Origin: Pseudomaricurvus alkylphenolicus
GTDB taxonomy: Bacteria > Pseudomonadota > Gammaproteobacteria > Pseudomonadales > Cellvibrionaceae
DNA: 64,000 nt
Reading direction: 5' to 3'
Assembly (NCBI RefSeq): GCF_011683955.1
Contig: NZ_JAAQPI010000016.1
Location: 62,001-126,000 of the forward strand
In this document: one piece after another, positions 1 to 8,180 of the stretch
How the letters are laid out: each line of letters starts with the position of its first letter
How positions within the stretch are numbered: the first letter of the stretch is position 1
The notes under the pieces: model-generated
What the model was told of the DNA's origin: nothing
The model's database searches: none
Seen by the model: the letters and a program-made list of their open reading frames with translations, nothing else
Position numbers and translations under genes: made by a program

Positions 1-15
1 GCCTGACGATGTGCA

Positions 16-297
16 TTACCGCTTATTATCAATAACCAGCTCAGGTTCAACGCCGATCATTTCAACAGCCTTGGCATAGATAGCCTTGATATTGTTCCAG
101 CTGACATAAACCTTGCTGTTGATTACCGCCGTGCCGTCACACTCATGGCACCCGGTATCCTCATCGTGGTGTTCATTGTCGGCGGCACAGTGAGGGCATG
201 GATAATTGACTTCCTCGAAAAATTCACCTGACAGAAAGCCCTTGGCTCCGTTCTCTGCCGTCAGGCTTTTAGGCATCAATACATCTTCGTCACTCAT
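16..297 (-). CDS. Small zinc-ribbon-like phage protein (93 aa)
   Basis: Unknown early phage protein. Two cysteine pairs, CPHC and CHEC, separated by an acidic His-rich stretch (about residues 34-53) resemble a DnaJ-type zinc ribbon with one knuckle pair. A GAGG Shine-Dalgarno lies about ten bases before the ATG. It is the most distal leftward-operon gene visible. Zinc binding is inferred from the cysteines only; the function is not known. Confidence 0.75.
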   Translation of the reverse strand: MSDEDVLMPKSLTAENGAKGFLSGEFFEEVNYPCPHCAADNEHHDEDTGCHECDGTAVINSKVYVSWNNIKAIYAKAVEMIGVEPELVIDNKR

Positions 298-348
298 ATC
301 TCAAAAACCTCTCAAAATTTATCGACCGTGGTAGTGCAGGATTTCCGA

Positions 349-636
349 TTAGGCGCCAGGAGTGAATGCCTGATTTTCCCTCTTCCCAAAATCCGGTAAG
401 TGGCGAACATCGCTAAGCCTAAATGTATCCACTTTCGTTTCATCTACTCCGCAGCAGATCGCCTGAACAACTTCGACCATATCCCCGCGCCTGCACTCGC
501 GTTCGCGGGCATCTACAGGGACACCCTTGTAGTAATTGCATCGAAGACCACCGCGAACAACCTTGTAAACAAACATCTCGTTATCGGTGCCGTACCGTTT
601 TTGCTCAATCTCTACGTAATCACCAAAATCAATCAT
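349..636 (-). CDS. Hypothetical phage protein (95 aa)
   Basis: No family recognised. The chosen ATG is preceded by CGAGG at good spacing; an ATG seven codons upstream (base 657) has a poorer site. The protein has a basic/acidic mixed middle with a CR...CRRGD stretch and no membrane segment. It sits in the leftward early operon, where small genes of this kind usually act against the host or on recombination, but nothing in the sequence says which. Confidence 0.6.
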   Translation of the reverse strand: MIDFGDYVEIEQKRYGTDNEMFVYKVVRGGLRCNYYKGVPVDARERECRRGDMVEVVQAICCGVDETKVDTFRLSDVRHLPDFGKRENQAFTPGA

Positions 637-692
637 TTCTATGGCCTCGATTACCATTCATTTCTTATGCACTACAGGAGTGCAGGACAGCG

Positions 693-869
693 TCACACAG
701 CCCAAAGGGGTAAGCCGCCATGCTCAAACTTAATCATCGGCTCACGGTCAACCAACGAGCGCGGCACCGGACCAAAGTTAGTCATTGAATATCGACAGCC
801 TTTGTTTGTGCCCGCTGAACGGCGCTTCAATTTCTGGTTTGGTCTGTTGCGTCTCTGCTTCTTCTTCAT
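693..869 (-). CDS. Hypothetical small basic protein (58 aa)
   Basis: Lys/Arg-rich N-terminus (KKKQRRNRPNQK) followed by a Pro/Gly-containing tail ending in GGLPLWAV. It fills an otherwise empty 260-base gap in a tightly packed operon, which is the main support. The ribosome binding site is weak (AGAGAC before ATG), so it may not be translated. No function recognised. Confidence 0.4.
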   Translation of the reverse strand: MKKKQRRNRPNQKLKRRSAGTNKGCRYSMTNFGPVPRSLVDREPMIKFEHGGLPLWAV

Positions 870-919
870 GTCTCTGTTACCGTTCAAAATTCATCGAAGG
901 CCAAATGCAGAACAGCAAC

Positions 920-1306
920 TTACTTGCCGTACCACATGTAGGCCGGTCGTACAGCACAGATCGAATAGTGTTGATTACCTACATGTCCCCACTGCTCGAC
1001 ATAAACTTGCCAACCCTTTCCGTTGTCAACATCTGAGCTTTTGTATGGCCCGCACATTTCACCGAATTTCACCTTGCTAGCGAAGTCAGACTCCAGCCAA
1101 GCCGTAATAAACGGTAAGCACTGCTCGGCGGTAAGGTCGCCGGGCATCGGGTTGATACCAACTGAATCTGCCGTCCAGCAAAGGATCATTCCGTGATCTT
1201 CAGTTTCCTGCCATCCAGAGCAGGTCTGGCCACCAAAGGCCAATTCCAATGTCTTTAGCAGTTGATCTTCGCCGCTTCCATTCACGTTAAAAACTTTGTT
1301 GTCCAT
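920..1306 (-). CDS. Hypothetical phage protein (128 aa)
   Basis: Soluble protein with several conserved-looking Trp and Cys residues and no recognised domain. A GGGA site precedes the ATG. Its composition and position in the leftward operon support a real gene. It has no signal peptide or membrane helix. Confidence 0.7.
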   Translation of the reverse strand: MDNKVFNVNGSGEDQLLKTLELAFGGQTCSGWQETEDHGMILCWTADSVGINPMPGDLTAEQCLPFITAWLESDFASKVKFGEMCGPYKSSDVDNGKGWQVYVEQWGHVGNQHYSICAVRPAYMWYGK

Positions 1307-1339
1307 TCTAATATCCCAAAAGTCTTACCGGACTGTTGA

Positions 1340-1639
1340 TTACCCAATACCCAAGAACGTGGCGAATGAATCGCCTGCCTCGTAGTAGAGGCTATCCAGG
1401 TACTCCTGATACCGTTTCTGCGAGCGAGTCAACTTTCGTGGCTCTCCCATCTCCAGATACTTCAGATCAGGGTCCGTAGGGTGAATGTTCACCGTTCTGC
1501 CGGGTTTGTCGGAATCCATGCAGACACAGATGTAATTGCCGCCATCTTTCCAGATGATTCCGCCCTCGCCTTGATATTCGATCCGCCGATTAACCTGGGC
1601 TGGAACCCCGTAATACTCTCTTACATATTCGCAAGCCAT
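1340..1639 (-). CDS. Hypothetical phage protein (99 aa)
   Basis: Short soluble protein with a beta-rich N-terminal half (YQGEGGIIWKDGGNYICVCMDS) and a helical, basic C-terminal half (RKLTRSQKRYQEYLDSL). A good AAGAG site precedes the ATG. The family is not recognised with confidence. It belongs to the leftward early operon. Confidence 0.7.
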   Translation of the reverse strand: MACEYVREYYGVPAQVNRRIEYQGEGGIIWKDGGNYICVCMDSDKPGRTVNIHPTDPDLKYLEMGEPRKLTRSQKRYQEYLDSLYYEAGDSFATFLGIG

Positions 1640-1653
1640 TTATCTCTTCTCGC

Positions 1654-1830
1654 TCACTGCCCAAACCAAATATCCGATTCGCGCGCCCGCATCCGCTCCT
1701 GATGTTCCTCAACCGCCCAGCGCTTTGGTGCCGTGATCTTGTCCACGCCGTCGGTACGGGCCTGGATTTCAACGTTGCGAATGGTCATCGGGTTGTTGGG
1801 CTTTTTCTTGTTCTTGCGTTGGCCTGACAT
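1654..1830 (-). CDS. Hypothetical small basic protein (58 aa)
   Basis: An ORF below the usual length cut-off, read directly from the complement: it begins MSGQRKNKKKPNNPMTIRN and ends ESDIWFGQ. An excellent AAGGAGG site lies seven bases before the ATG. It fits exactly between its neighbours. The N-terminus is strongly basic, which would suit nucleic-acid contact, but that is an inference. Confidence 0.65.
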   Translation of the reverse strand: MSGQRKNKKKPNNPMTIRNVEIQARTDGVDKITAPKRWAVEEHQERMRARESDIWFGQ

Positions 1831-1845
1831 TGGTGGCCTCCTTCT

Positions 1846-1980
1846 TTAGTCTTCGTCACTTTGCTCTTCGAGCTTCAGGTTTTTGATAAGCAGATCCATA
1901 GCGCAGCCTGATTCGTAACTCATGGAATACTCTTCTCTATACGCCTCTAGGGCTGCAATCAGTTCCAGGCGCTCTTTCAT
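1846..1980 (-). CDS. Hypothetical small acidic protein (44 aa)
   Basis: Short ORF read from the complement, beginning MKERLELIAALEAYREEY and ending LKLEEQSDED. An AGGA site precedes the ATG. The sequence is amphipathic-helical and acidic at the end. It has no known family; it fits the gap between neighbours in the operon and is probably translated. Confidence 0.55.
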   Translation of the reverse strand: MKERLELIAALEAYREEYSMSYESGCAMDLLIKNLKLEEQSDED

Positions 1981-1992
1981 GGGTCAGCGGTC

Positions 1993-2412
1993 CTATTCGA
2001 ATACGTAATGTTGGTGGACCAGATCCCGAGACTTCGGTACCACCATTGACTGAGGGCCGACTTCTTCAAGCTCTTCCGTTCCCAGAAAGAATTTGAGAAA
2101 TTTGATCTCTCTTCTCATGTGCTGGAGCTGCTTTCTCTTGAGGAATCGCAGGTGTTCAAGCGCCTTTTCCTCGGTATCGAAGGCAAATCGGCTATTCTCC
2201 TTCGCGATGCGCTTCACCCAACCTTTCTGTTTGGCGGTTTGCAGCGAGGTCTGCCCATCTAGTCTCCGCGCCTTCATAAAAGCAAAATTGTACTCGCGCA
2301 CACAAAAATGAAAGCAGGGCGTTTCATGAATCGATACCCACTTTTCGGTGACGATCTCCAGACCCCATTCGCCGGGAACCAGGCGCTTTCTGTAGAAGTA
2401 TTTCTTATCCAC
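1993..2412 (-). CDS. Hypothetical basic phage protein (139 aa)
   Basis: The start is a GTG six bases after a strong AGGAGG, which overlaps the end of the upstream gene by eight bases (translational coupling). A longer frame reaching base 2490 has no supporting site. The protein is Lys/Arg-rich in its second half, with a helical stretch (TEEKALEHLRFLKRKQLQHM). No domain recognised. Confidence 0.65.
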   Translation of the reverse strand: MDKKYFYRKRLVPGEWGLEIVTEKWVSIHETPCFHFCVREYNFAFMKARRLDGQTSLQTAKQKGWVKRIAKENSRFAFDTEEKALEHLRFLKRKQLQHMRREIKFLKFFLGTEELEEVGPQSMVVPKSRDLVHQHYVFE

Positions 2413-2623
2413 AGCTCGCCTCCTGCACATCAAGTTCCCTCTGCAAAGAGGGCGGTGCGTACTCGGGATCGGCCAACAGCTTGATGGCATTCAGCCGCTC
2501 GTCGTTCTCTTTCTGATTTTCGAGAACCAAACCAATGTAAAGCCCCACGGTACCGCGATCACAGTTGCGGCCGTAGCGAATCATGGTCTCGATGATGTGG
2601 TCCACCAATTCTGTGTCCGTCAT
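2405..2623 (-). CDS. Hypothetical phage protein (72 aa)
   Basis: Small mostly helical protein. Its ATG overlaps the stop of the upstream gene in an ATGA arrangement and is preceded by GGGGAG. Function unknown. It is coupled to both neighbours, so it is part of the same leftward transcript. Confidence 0.65.
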   Translation of the reverse strand: MTDTELVDHIIETMIRYGRNCDRGTVGLYIGLVLENQKENDERLNAIKLLADPEYAPPSLQRELDVQEASCG

Positions 2624-2805
2624 GACTTGAACTCCCCGTTAATCCGCTTCAGCGCTCTCTCAGCCGCTTCGTTAACCTTCTCCGGATCGTTGCGGAAGCA
2701 CTGAATTCCGTAGAGGGCGCGTGTGCTTTCTTCCAGCCGCTGCTTCAGCTCGACCACGTCCGCGTGGCTGTAGTCGCCTTCTTCTATGCTTCTGAGGTCG
2801 AGCAT
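2620..2805 (-). CDS. Hypothetical helical phage protein (61 aa)
   Basis: The chosen ATG follows GGAGAGG at good spacing; in-frame sequence further upstream lacks such a site. The protein looks entirely alpha-helical (VVELKQRLEESTRALYG; PEKVNEAAERALKRI). No function recognised. Confidence 0.65.
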   Translation of the reverse strand: MLDLRSIEEGDYSHADVVELKQRLEESTRALYGIQCFRNDPEKVNEAAERALKRINGEFKS

Positions 2806-2816
2806 GGTTTCCTCTC

Positions 2817-3068
2817 CTAACCGCCTCTGTAGTTGCGGGCGGGTTTCCAAAACTGGTCTTGCCTGAGTAGACAGCCACCACCAACGGTGTACTTGTACTC
2901 CATACCGCTGTCTTTCCACTGTTGGTGGCAGCTCCAAGAGTCGTAGGCGTGGGAGGCCGCTTTCACGGTCATGGCGCCAAGGACAACAACCGATACCAGG
3001 ATCAGCGCGGCCTTGATGACAAAACTCATAAGAAGCTTTTTCCCGGCCTGTATCTTGGAGCTAAACAT
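2817..3068 (-). CDS. Small single-span membrane protein (83 aa)
   Basis: One clear membrane segment (SFVIKAALILVSVVVLGAMTV, about residues 14-34) is followed by a Cys-containing outside segment (SCHQQW, GGCLL). The ATG overlaps the stop of the upstream lipoprotein gene as TGATG, so the two are translationally coupled and probably work together at the envelope. Superinfection exclusion is one possibility, without direct evidence. Confidence 0.65.
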   Translation of the reverse strand: MFSSKIQAGKKLLMSFVIKAALILVSVVVLGAMTVKAASHAYDSWSCHQQWKDSGMEYKYTVGGGCLLRQDQFWKPARNYRGG

Positions 3069-3478
3069 CACTTGGCAATCTTCGGCATTGGAACGGGAAG
3101 GTTCGTGTTGCACTGACCTTCTTCCTGGGAGTAGTTACGCTCGGCGAAATCTCGCTTAAGCAGGCAGCCGATATTCGCTGAGGCGGTAGAGCACTTCAGT
3201 GGTTGCTTGCCGCCAGTCTTTGGGTTCACCAGGTCAACCGATGCCCAGCCGTCACCATTGGCGCATTCAGGGCCAATCGTTGAATCACCGCGCCCCATGA
3301 TGTTCCAGCTGGCGAAACGATTGTTCTTCATGCGGAATGCCCTGGCATTGAACTCCGAGTTCTCGATGGCCAGTGCGCGCTGGGTTTCCTGAGTCTTCCA
3401 GGAGACTTCCTTACTGCCGCACGCAATTAGTGCTGTGCTCAGAGCGATGATTGATACAAGTGTTGCTGCTTTCTTCAT
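3068..3478 (-). CDS. Predicted lipoprotein (136 aa)
   Basis: The N-terminus is a typical lipoprotein signal: basic MKKA, hydrophobic core, and lipobox LIAC with the cysteine at about residue 20. The mature part has four further cysteines that could form disulfides. A GAGG site precedes the ATG. It is coupled to a small membrane protein. Prophage lipoproteins in the early region often alter phage receptors or block DNA entry, but that role is inferred only from type and place. Confidence 0.75.
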   Translation of the reverse strand: MKKAATLVSIIALSTALIACGSKEVSWKTQETQRALAIENSEFNARAFRMKNNRFASWNIMGRGDSTIGPECANGDGWASVDLVNPKTGGKQPLKCSTASANIGCLLKRDFAERNYSQEEGQCNTNLPVPMPKIAK

Positions 3479-3531
3479 TGGTCTTTCCTCTGGTCTAAGT
3501 AGAGCGCGGTAGGGCGCAAGGGTTACAACGG

Positions 3532-3720
3532 TTAGCTTTCTTCAGTCTGTGCCTGCTTCTCCGCCTCGATCCGGCGGTATATCTCTTCACGGTGGACCGC
3601 GATCTCTTTGGGAGCGTTGACGCCGATGCGCACCTGCTTACCCTGCACACCCATGACGGTTACGGTTACGCTGTCGCCCACCATGAATGTTTCGTTTACA
3701 CACCTGGTCAAAATAAGCAT
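3532..3720 (-). CDS. csrA: CsrA/RsmA-type RNA-binding regulator
   Basis: CsrA is a homodimeric protein that binds GGA motifs in mRNA leaders and changes translation and stability. This 62-residue copy has the full family pattern: MLILTR start, [23 protein letters not shown] core, and VHREEI with Arg44; the usual RNA-contact residues Leu4 and Arg6 are present. It is preceded by two intrinsic terminators, so it probably has its own or readthrough-dependent expression. Carried by a phage, it could retune host mRNAs. A second, more divergent copy lies at 51118-51369. Confidence 0.93.
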   Translation of the reverse strand: MLILTRCVNETFMVGDSVTVTVMGVQGKQVRIGVNAPKEIAVHREEIYRRIEAEKQAQTEES

Positions 3721-3730
3721 CTATCCGTCC

Positions 3731-3757
3731 TTAAAAATTGCGGGGCGAACCCCGCCA
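3731..3757 (-). terminator. Intrinsic terminator just before csrA
   Basis: On the minus strand GCGGGG, a four-base loop and CCCCGC are followed by a run of five T. The T run leads straight into AAGGAC, the ribosome binding site of csrA, so the hairpin may also control csrA translation. Confidence 0.7.
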
Positions 3758-3773
3758 ACGAGTGATTGTTCTG

Positions 3774-3800
3774 TAAAAATAGGCGGGCTGTTACACCCGC
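3774..3800 (-). terminator. Intrinsic terminator after the 3850-4230 gene
   Basis: On the minus strand GCGGG, a loop of eight bases and CCCGC are followed by CTATTTTT. It lies about 50 bases downstream of the stop at 3850 and ahead of a second terminator, splitting the leftward operon. Confidence 0.65.
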
Positions 3801-3849
3801 TAAGGGTCCTTGGGGGGACCTAGGTAAATCAAAGATCGTTCTTATATCT

Positions 3850-4230
3850 CTACGCGAATCCGAACTCGCGCTCCCACTTTAGAATCTGATTGATTCCCAT
3901 GCCTTTCCATTGGAAATTGATGTCGTGAGGCGTGCAGCGATACAGTTTGGTCATGATGTACCTTGCTCGGTCAGATCCTTTACGTTTGCCTTGCATCCTG
4001 ATTCGAAGGTGATAATTACCGGCTGAGGTTCTGTGAGGGTAGACAACCACTCGAAAACCGTTTTCTTCGTACCAGGCCACTTCATAATCCGCTTCTCGGC
4101 TGATGAGCTTTCCAGGCTCATCCTTCAGGGCTTCAACCGCGGCTTCAGCCGCGAATCTCAGTTCGTGGTGCTTTGTCGCTAAGATCGAGTCAAGCGACAT
4201 GGTTCTGATTTCGTCTTGGCGGTTTTTCAC
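3850..4230 (-). CDS. Hypothetical phage protein (126 aa)
   Basis: Start chosen as GTG at 4230 because AGAGGA lies at good distance; an ATG ten codons later (4200) is possible. The protein is basic in its second half (RMQGKRKGSDRARYIMTKLYR). It follows ssb in the transcript. No domain recognised. Confidence 0.65.
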   Translation of the reverse strand: MKNRQDEIRTMSLDSILATKHHELRFAAEAAVEALKDEPGKLISREADYEVAWYEENGFRVVVYPHRTSAGNYHLRIRMQGKRKGSDRARYIMTKLYRCTPHDINFQWKGMGINQILKWEREFGFA

Positions 4231-4262
4231 GTCGCAGTCCTCTTAAAAAACGTACGTGTCAT

Positions 4263-4829
4263 TCAAAAGGGAATATCGTCATCAAAGGCATCAAACCCAG
4301 GCGCTGGTTGCGGCGCCGTCGGTTGTTGTGGCTGTTGAGCTTGAGGCTGTTGCATCTGCTGCTGTGGCATTTGCTGTTGGTGGTGCTGCGCCTGTGGTTG
4401 ATGCTGCGGCTGTTGTGCCTGTGTATACTGGTGATTGGTCTGCTGGTACTGCGGCTGCTGATAGCCTTGTTGGCCGCCCTGAGCGCCATCATTTCTGCTA
4501 TCCAGCATCTGCAGCTCACTAGCCACAATCTCAGTCGTGTACCGGTCCTGGCCGCTTTGGTCCTGCCACTTGCGAGTCCGCAGTGACCCTTCGACGTATA
4601 TTTTGCTGCCTTTTCTGAGATACTCGCCGGCGATTTCGCCCAAGCGATTGAAGAAAACGACGCGATGCCATTCTGTACGCTCCTGCTGCTGTCCCGTTTG
4701 TTTATCCTTCCAGGACTCCGACGTGGCCACGGAAATGTTGGTCACGGCGTTGCCGCTGGGCATGTACTTCATTTCAGGGTCCTGGCCAACATTGCCCACC
4801 AGGATGACTTTATTAACTCCGCGTGCCAC
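4263..4829 (-). CDS. ssb: Single-stranded DNA-binding protein
   Basis: Protects single-stranded DNA during phage replication and recombination and recruits partners through its C-terminal tip. The OB-fold domain occupies about residues 1-110 ([38 protein letters not shown]). A long Gln/Pro-rich linker follows (about 115-175), and the canonical acidic tip DDDIPF closes the protein. Length 188 aa is normal for the family. It lies directly after the exonuclease genes of the recombination module. Confidence 0.95.
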   Translation of the reverse strand: MARGVNKVILVGNVGQDPEMKYMPSGNAVTNISVATSESWKDKQTGQQQERTEWHRVVFFNRLGEIAGEYLRKGSKIYVEGSLRTRKWQDQSGQDRYTTEIVASELQMLDSRNDGAQGGQQGYQQPQYQQTNHQYTQAQQPQHQPQAQHHQQQMPQQQMQQPQAQQPQQPTAPQPAPGFDAFDDDIPF

Positions 4830-4841
4830 GTCGAATATTCC

Positions 4842-5441
4842 TTATGCCGCTGCTTCTTGCTTCAGGTCTTGCAGACCCCAGTACACTTCCATACAAGCCT
4901 GAGCGTCTGCCATGGCGGTGTGGGCGTTTTCCAGATCCTTGCCGGTGAAGTGCTTGTAGGCTTCCTCCAGTTTCGGATTTTTGTAGCGACCTCGACCTTC
5001 TGAAGGTATTTGAAGCACTGGCTTTGATAACAGCATCGTGCAGTCGTGATCGTCTTTCTCGCCCCAACGCTCCAGGAGCGCTTCATCACCGTAGCGTTTC
5101 GCCGCAATGCGGATCATGCGCATGTCATAGGTGCGGTTGTGAGCGACACGCTTGCAGCCGTCCCAGAAGCTAATGAACTGGTTCAGTGCCACCGATTCAT
5201 CAATACCGACCTCAAGCGCGTGCTCGTTGGTGATGCCATGAATTTCGGTCACCTCTTCAGGAATGACCCAGCCGTCAGGCTTGATGATGACATCCATGGT
5301 GGAAACGATTTCGCGGGTGTCAGCATCGGCCAGAATGCCGGCCAGTTGAACGATGTGTGGCTGAACGTCTGAGCCGGAGGGTTGCTTCCACTCAGGTAAG
5401 CCGGTGCCTTCAGTGTCGTAAAACAGAATTAAGTTGCTCAT
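4842..5441 (-). CDS. DEDDh-type 3'-5' exonuclease (DnaQ/ExoX-like)
   Basis: Degrades DNA 3' to 5', probably for processing recombination or replication intermediates. Exo motif I is FYDTEGTG (Asp9, Glu11), motif II includes the AHNRTYDMRMI stretch, and motif III is HTAMADA near residue 175, giving the DEDDh set. Length 199 aa suits a stand-alone phage exonuclease. AAGGAA precedes the ATG. It sits between ssb and the YqaJ-type exonuclease. Confidence 0.85.
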   Translation of the reverse strand: MSNLILFYDTEGTGLPEWKQPSGSDVQPHIVQLAGILADADTREIVSTMDVIIKPDGWVIPEEVTEIHGITNEHALEVGIDESVALNQFISFWDGCKRVAHNRTYDMRMIRIAAKRYGDEALLERWGEKDDHDCTMLLSKPVLQIPSEGRGRYKNPKLEEAYKHFTGKDLENAHTAMADAQACMEVYWGLQDLKQEAAA

Positions 5442-5452
5442 TGTCTTGTTCC

Positions 5453-7096
5453 TTATGCGGCGATGTGGATTTGGTGGAATTCAAGGATGCTTGCCAGTTC
5501 GGCGCGAGCCTGCGCTGAGACGCCGTGACGCTGGCCCCAGTCGGCAAGATCCTGACGAAGGGTTCGTGCTTCTTGCTTGGTGCTGTCGTTAACCTGGCTC
5601 ATGCCAGTGGGCTGAACGTGGTGCTTAACTACTGGTGCCAGCTCTTGAGGTTGTGCGTTTTCAGTCTGTACTGGTTCAGGTTGGTGAGCGTGCTCCTCGA
5701 TGGCCTGAGCTTGTGCGGCTGCCTGCTCCTGCCGTTCCTGTTCCTCACGCTGCTGGCGCTCTTGCTCTTCACGCTGTTGACGATCTTCCTCTTCTTGCTT
5801 TTTGCGAGCCTCTTCAGCCTGCATATGCTCAGCCACACGAACCTTCACCAGGTTGACGAAGTTGGTGTGCTCCATGGTTATCATTTTCTGAAGGTCGCTG
5901 AACAGGAAGTCATAGCCCTTGGCGTGGTTTTCCAAAGCGGCGAGATTGTCGCGGATACCGACTGCGGCTTTATTCGCTTCCACTTTCGCGCGGGCCAATT
6001 CTTCTCCAACGGCTTCACGCATGCTGTCCAGATTGCGCTTGCCCTTTAGCTGCGCCTGGAAATCCACCGCAATCGGAGGAATACAAGCAGACACCAGCTC
6101 TTTATTCAGTTCGTTAATGTGAGCATTCAGTTCACTAGCGGCATCGGTGACGATCTTGGTTTTGATCTGTTCCTTACGAGTTTTAACTTGCTTCTCGCCG
6201 TGGCTTTGGAGCTTCTGCAGGATGCCGTCGATCTGAACAGCGGCAGCCTCAAAGTCGGAAAAGCTGGAGAACTCGTTCTTGGCATTCGTGACAGTTTCTT
6301 TTAGCTTCTGTCGCGCCGCCTTCACCGCTTTGTTAAAGGATTCCTTGTTGACGAAATCCAAATCGGTTTCCAGCTCCTTGGCCATTTCCAATTCAGCACG
6401 TTGCTTGATCAGCGGCAGGCAGTCGTTGATGTTGGATACAAGCTTGGAGCCTTTCACATTGAAGGTTACCGATGGCAGCGCCACAACCTCTTCAGCCTCA
6501 ACCACTTCAACCTTCGCTTGAGGTTCGAAGTCCTTCAGGTCTTGAGCGAACTGCTCCCAGCCGGCAATCAGTGATTCGCGGCGATCCGGATAGGACTCGT
6601 ACCACATGTGCTCCATGTTCTCGGCGGTGCCGTCAGAGGTCACAAAGATGGCTCGATCCGCGCCAGAGACCAGCAGTTGCTGTTCGAGCTGCCACACGTA
6701 GTGCATCTCCAGCACACCGTTGCGAACGTTCTCCGCCAAGACCTGGTTGTAGAGCTTGTGCTCAAAGACAACGTCCTCCAGCATGGTGATGCCATCGAAG
6801 CTGGCCAGCAGAGTAGGGTGCGCCTCACTCGTCGCTGTAGTCGGGTACAACTCTTCACCGATCATGTCTTCAATGATGGGGCGGGCGGCATCTTCGGCGG
6901 CGTGGCCTTTGTCAAAGATGGCCTGCTGTGCAGGTGTTACCGGTGCGGCCTTGCCCGTTTTCTTTTCCTGAAGCAACTGCTGGCGGCTGGTGTACTTGGA
7001 GTCGCCCATCATCGCCGGGGCCTCGGAGGCGGTAAAGTGACTTGCACGAAGCTCTTTCCAAGCATCAGTGCCTTGTTTAACATCATGCGTAATCAT
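5453..7096 (-). CDS. YqaJ-family phage recombination exonuclease with long C-terminal coiled coil
   Basis: The N-terminal 200 residues match the lambda-exonuclease/YqaJ nuclease family (PD-(D/E)xK fold): GHAAEDAARP, SFDG, VVFEHKLYN and YVWQLEQQLLVSG hold the catalytic acidic residues and the lysine. This enzyme resects double-stranded ends so that RecT can anneal the strands. At 547 aa it is far longer than lambda Exo. The extra C-terminal half is helical, with a Glu/Gln/Arg repeat region (EEQERQQREEQERQ, about residues 420-450). The start overlaps the upstream gene. Confidence 0.88.
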   Translation of the reverse strand: MITHDVKQGTDAWKELRASHFTASEAPAMMGDSKYTSRQQLLQEKKTGKAAPVTPAQQAIFDKGHAAEDAARPIIEDMIGEELYPTTATSEAHPTLLASFDGITMLEDVVFEHKLYNQVLAENVRNGVLEMHYVWQLEQQLLVSGADRAIFVTSDGTAENMEHMWYESYPDRRESLIAGWEQFAQDLKDFEPQAKVEVVEAEEVVALPSVTFNVKGSKLVSNINDCLPLIKQRAELEMAKELETDLDFVNKESFNKAVKAARQKLKETVTNAKNEFSSFSDFEAAAVQIDGILQKLQSHGEKQVKTRKEQIKTKIVTDAASELNAHINELNKELVSACIPPIAVDFQAQLKGKRNLDSMREAVGEELARAKVEANKAAVGIRDNLAALENHAKGYDFLFSDLQKMITMEHTNFVNLVKVRVAEHMQAEEARKKQEEEDRQQREEQERQQREEQERQEQAAAQAQAIEEHAHQPEPVQTENAQPQELAPVVKHHVQPTGMSQVNDSTKQEARTLRQDLADWGQRHGVSAQARAELASILEFHQIHIAA

Positions 7097-7410
7097 GCGG
7101 CTTTCTCCTCAGCTTTGAACACTCGCTCAGCCATATCGATTACTGGCTGAATTACATCGATCTCTTTGGAGCATTCCTCAATACGACGCTCCAATATTTC
7201 GAGAAGCTCGCTCGGTCTAATGGTCATCTTGGAATCTAGACCGACCGAATTACTACCGCCAAGATCCCAAACTCTGATCCGGTCGCGGATCGGGGAATCA
7301 GATCGTTCTGCATTGTTACGTTGAACGATGAATGCCTTGGCAGCCTCAAAATCTTTCTTGGCGGATTTTAATCTGGCCAGAATCTCTAGCTTTTCCTTTA
7401 CGATGCTCAT
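7093..7410 (-). CDS. Hypothetical protein between recT and the exonuclease (105 aa)
   Basis: Helical ends (KLEILARLKSAKKDFEAAKAF; LLEILERRIEECSKEIDVIQ) flank a short polar middle. It is coupled at both ends, overlapping recT (7407-7410) and the exonuclease gene (7093-7096), and has GGAG before the ATG. The position suggests an accessory factor of the recombination module; no family recognised. Confidence 0.7.
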   Translation of the reverse strand: MSIVKEKLEILARLKSAKKDFEAAKAFIVQRNNAERSDSPIRDRIRVWDLGGSNSVGLDSKMTIRPSELLEILERRIEECSKEIDVIQPVIDMAERVFKAEEKAA

Positions 7411-8165
7411 GCGGCTTCTGCTCCTATGTTCAGGATTTTGTCTTTCTGCGCCTGGGACAGTGGCGCTCTTTGTTCAACGGTGTTAATCACGTCCTGAGCG
7501 GTTTTCTTACCTGACGCGATGGCTTGCTCCCACCGATGAAAATTCTTTTCAAAGTCAGCATCGGGATAGTGTTCTGGTTTGACGACTTCCGCCGGTCCCA
7601 TTTCTTTGGTAACTGCTGGTTGAGGTGACGCCTCTTGTACGTCCTGCATTTCCTCGCCCAGTTGGATGCCTCTCAGACGATCGGCGTAGGCTTTGCGAGC
7701 AGCGAAACCAAAGGCGCGCCATTCCAGCATTTTCTTGGGATACGACTTCCAGGTATTGCGCCCCCAGAGACCCGCGTTTTGTGCATCCGCCTGAGAAAAC
7801 TGACCGATAAAATCAACTTGCTTACCGTTCACTTTTCGAGAGATTACGCAGGTGGCCGTCATCGACTGCTCATCAAGCTGGTCTGTTATGCCGACCAGGT
7901 CGGGCGCGGACATGATCAGTGCACGCAAACCGTCGCCCCAAACGGAAGGGCGCCCATTAACGACAGCAATATTTTGCAGACTTTGTACCGGCTTCAATCC
8001 CAGCTCAGCGCCCATCTGAACGGCAATCAACACATTGCCAGGTTTGCCCTGATAATCCTTGGGCACCATTTCGCTGTTCGCCATCAGATTGGCCAGTTCC
8101 ATTGCTTCTTGAAGGTTCGCCGGCGTCAGTGAAAAGCCGCCTGCTTGTTGAGGTAAAGTGTTCAT
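7407..8165 (-). CDS. recT: RecT-family single-strand annealing protein
   Basis: Anneals complementary single strands and promotes strand invasion together with the phage exonuclease. Diagnostic blocks are the MVPKDYQGKPGNVLIAVQMGAELGLKP stretch (split by no gap here), PSVWGDGLRALI, and LWGRNTWKSYPKKMLEWRAFGFAARKAYADRLRGI, typical of the RecT family. Length 252 aa is normal. A CAGGAA site precedes the ATG. Confidence 0.93.
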   Translation of the reverse strand: MNTLPQQAGGFSLTPANLQEAMELANLMANSEMVPKDYQGKPGNVLIAVQMGAELGLKPVQSLQNIAVVNGRPSVWGDGLRALIMSAPDLVGITDQLDEQSMTATCVISRKVNGKQVDFIGQFSQADAQNAGLWGRNTWKSYPKKMLEWRAFGFAARKAYADRLRGIQLGEEMQDVQEASPQPAVTKEMGPAEVVKPEHYPDADFEKNFHRWEQAIASGKKTAQDVINTVEQRAPLSQAQKDKILNIGAEAA

Positions 8166-8180
8166 TTCCTGACTCCGTGA

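Noticed and set aside
400-1080. 226-codon plus-strand frame in the leftward operon
   Set aside because: It runs against tightly packed minus genes with good ribosome binding sites and shows no domain.
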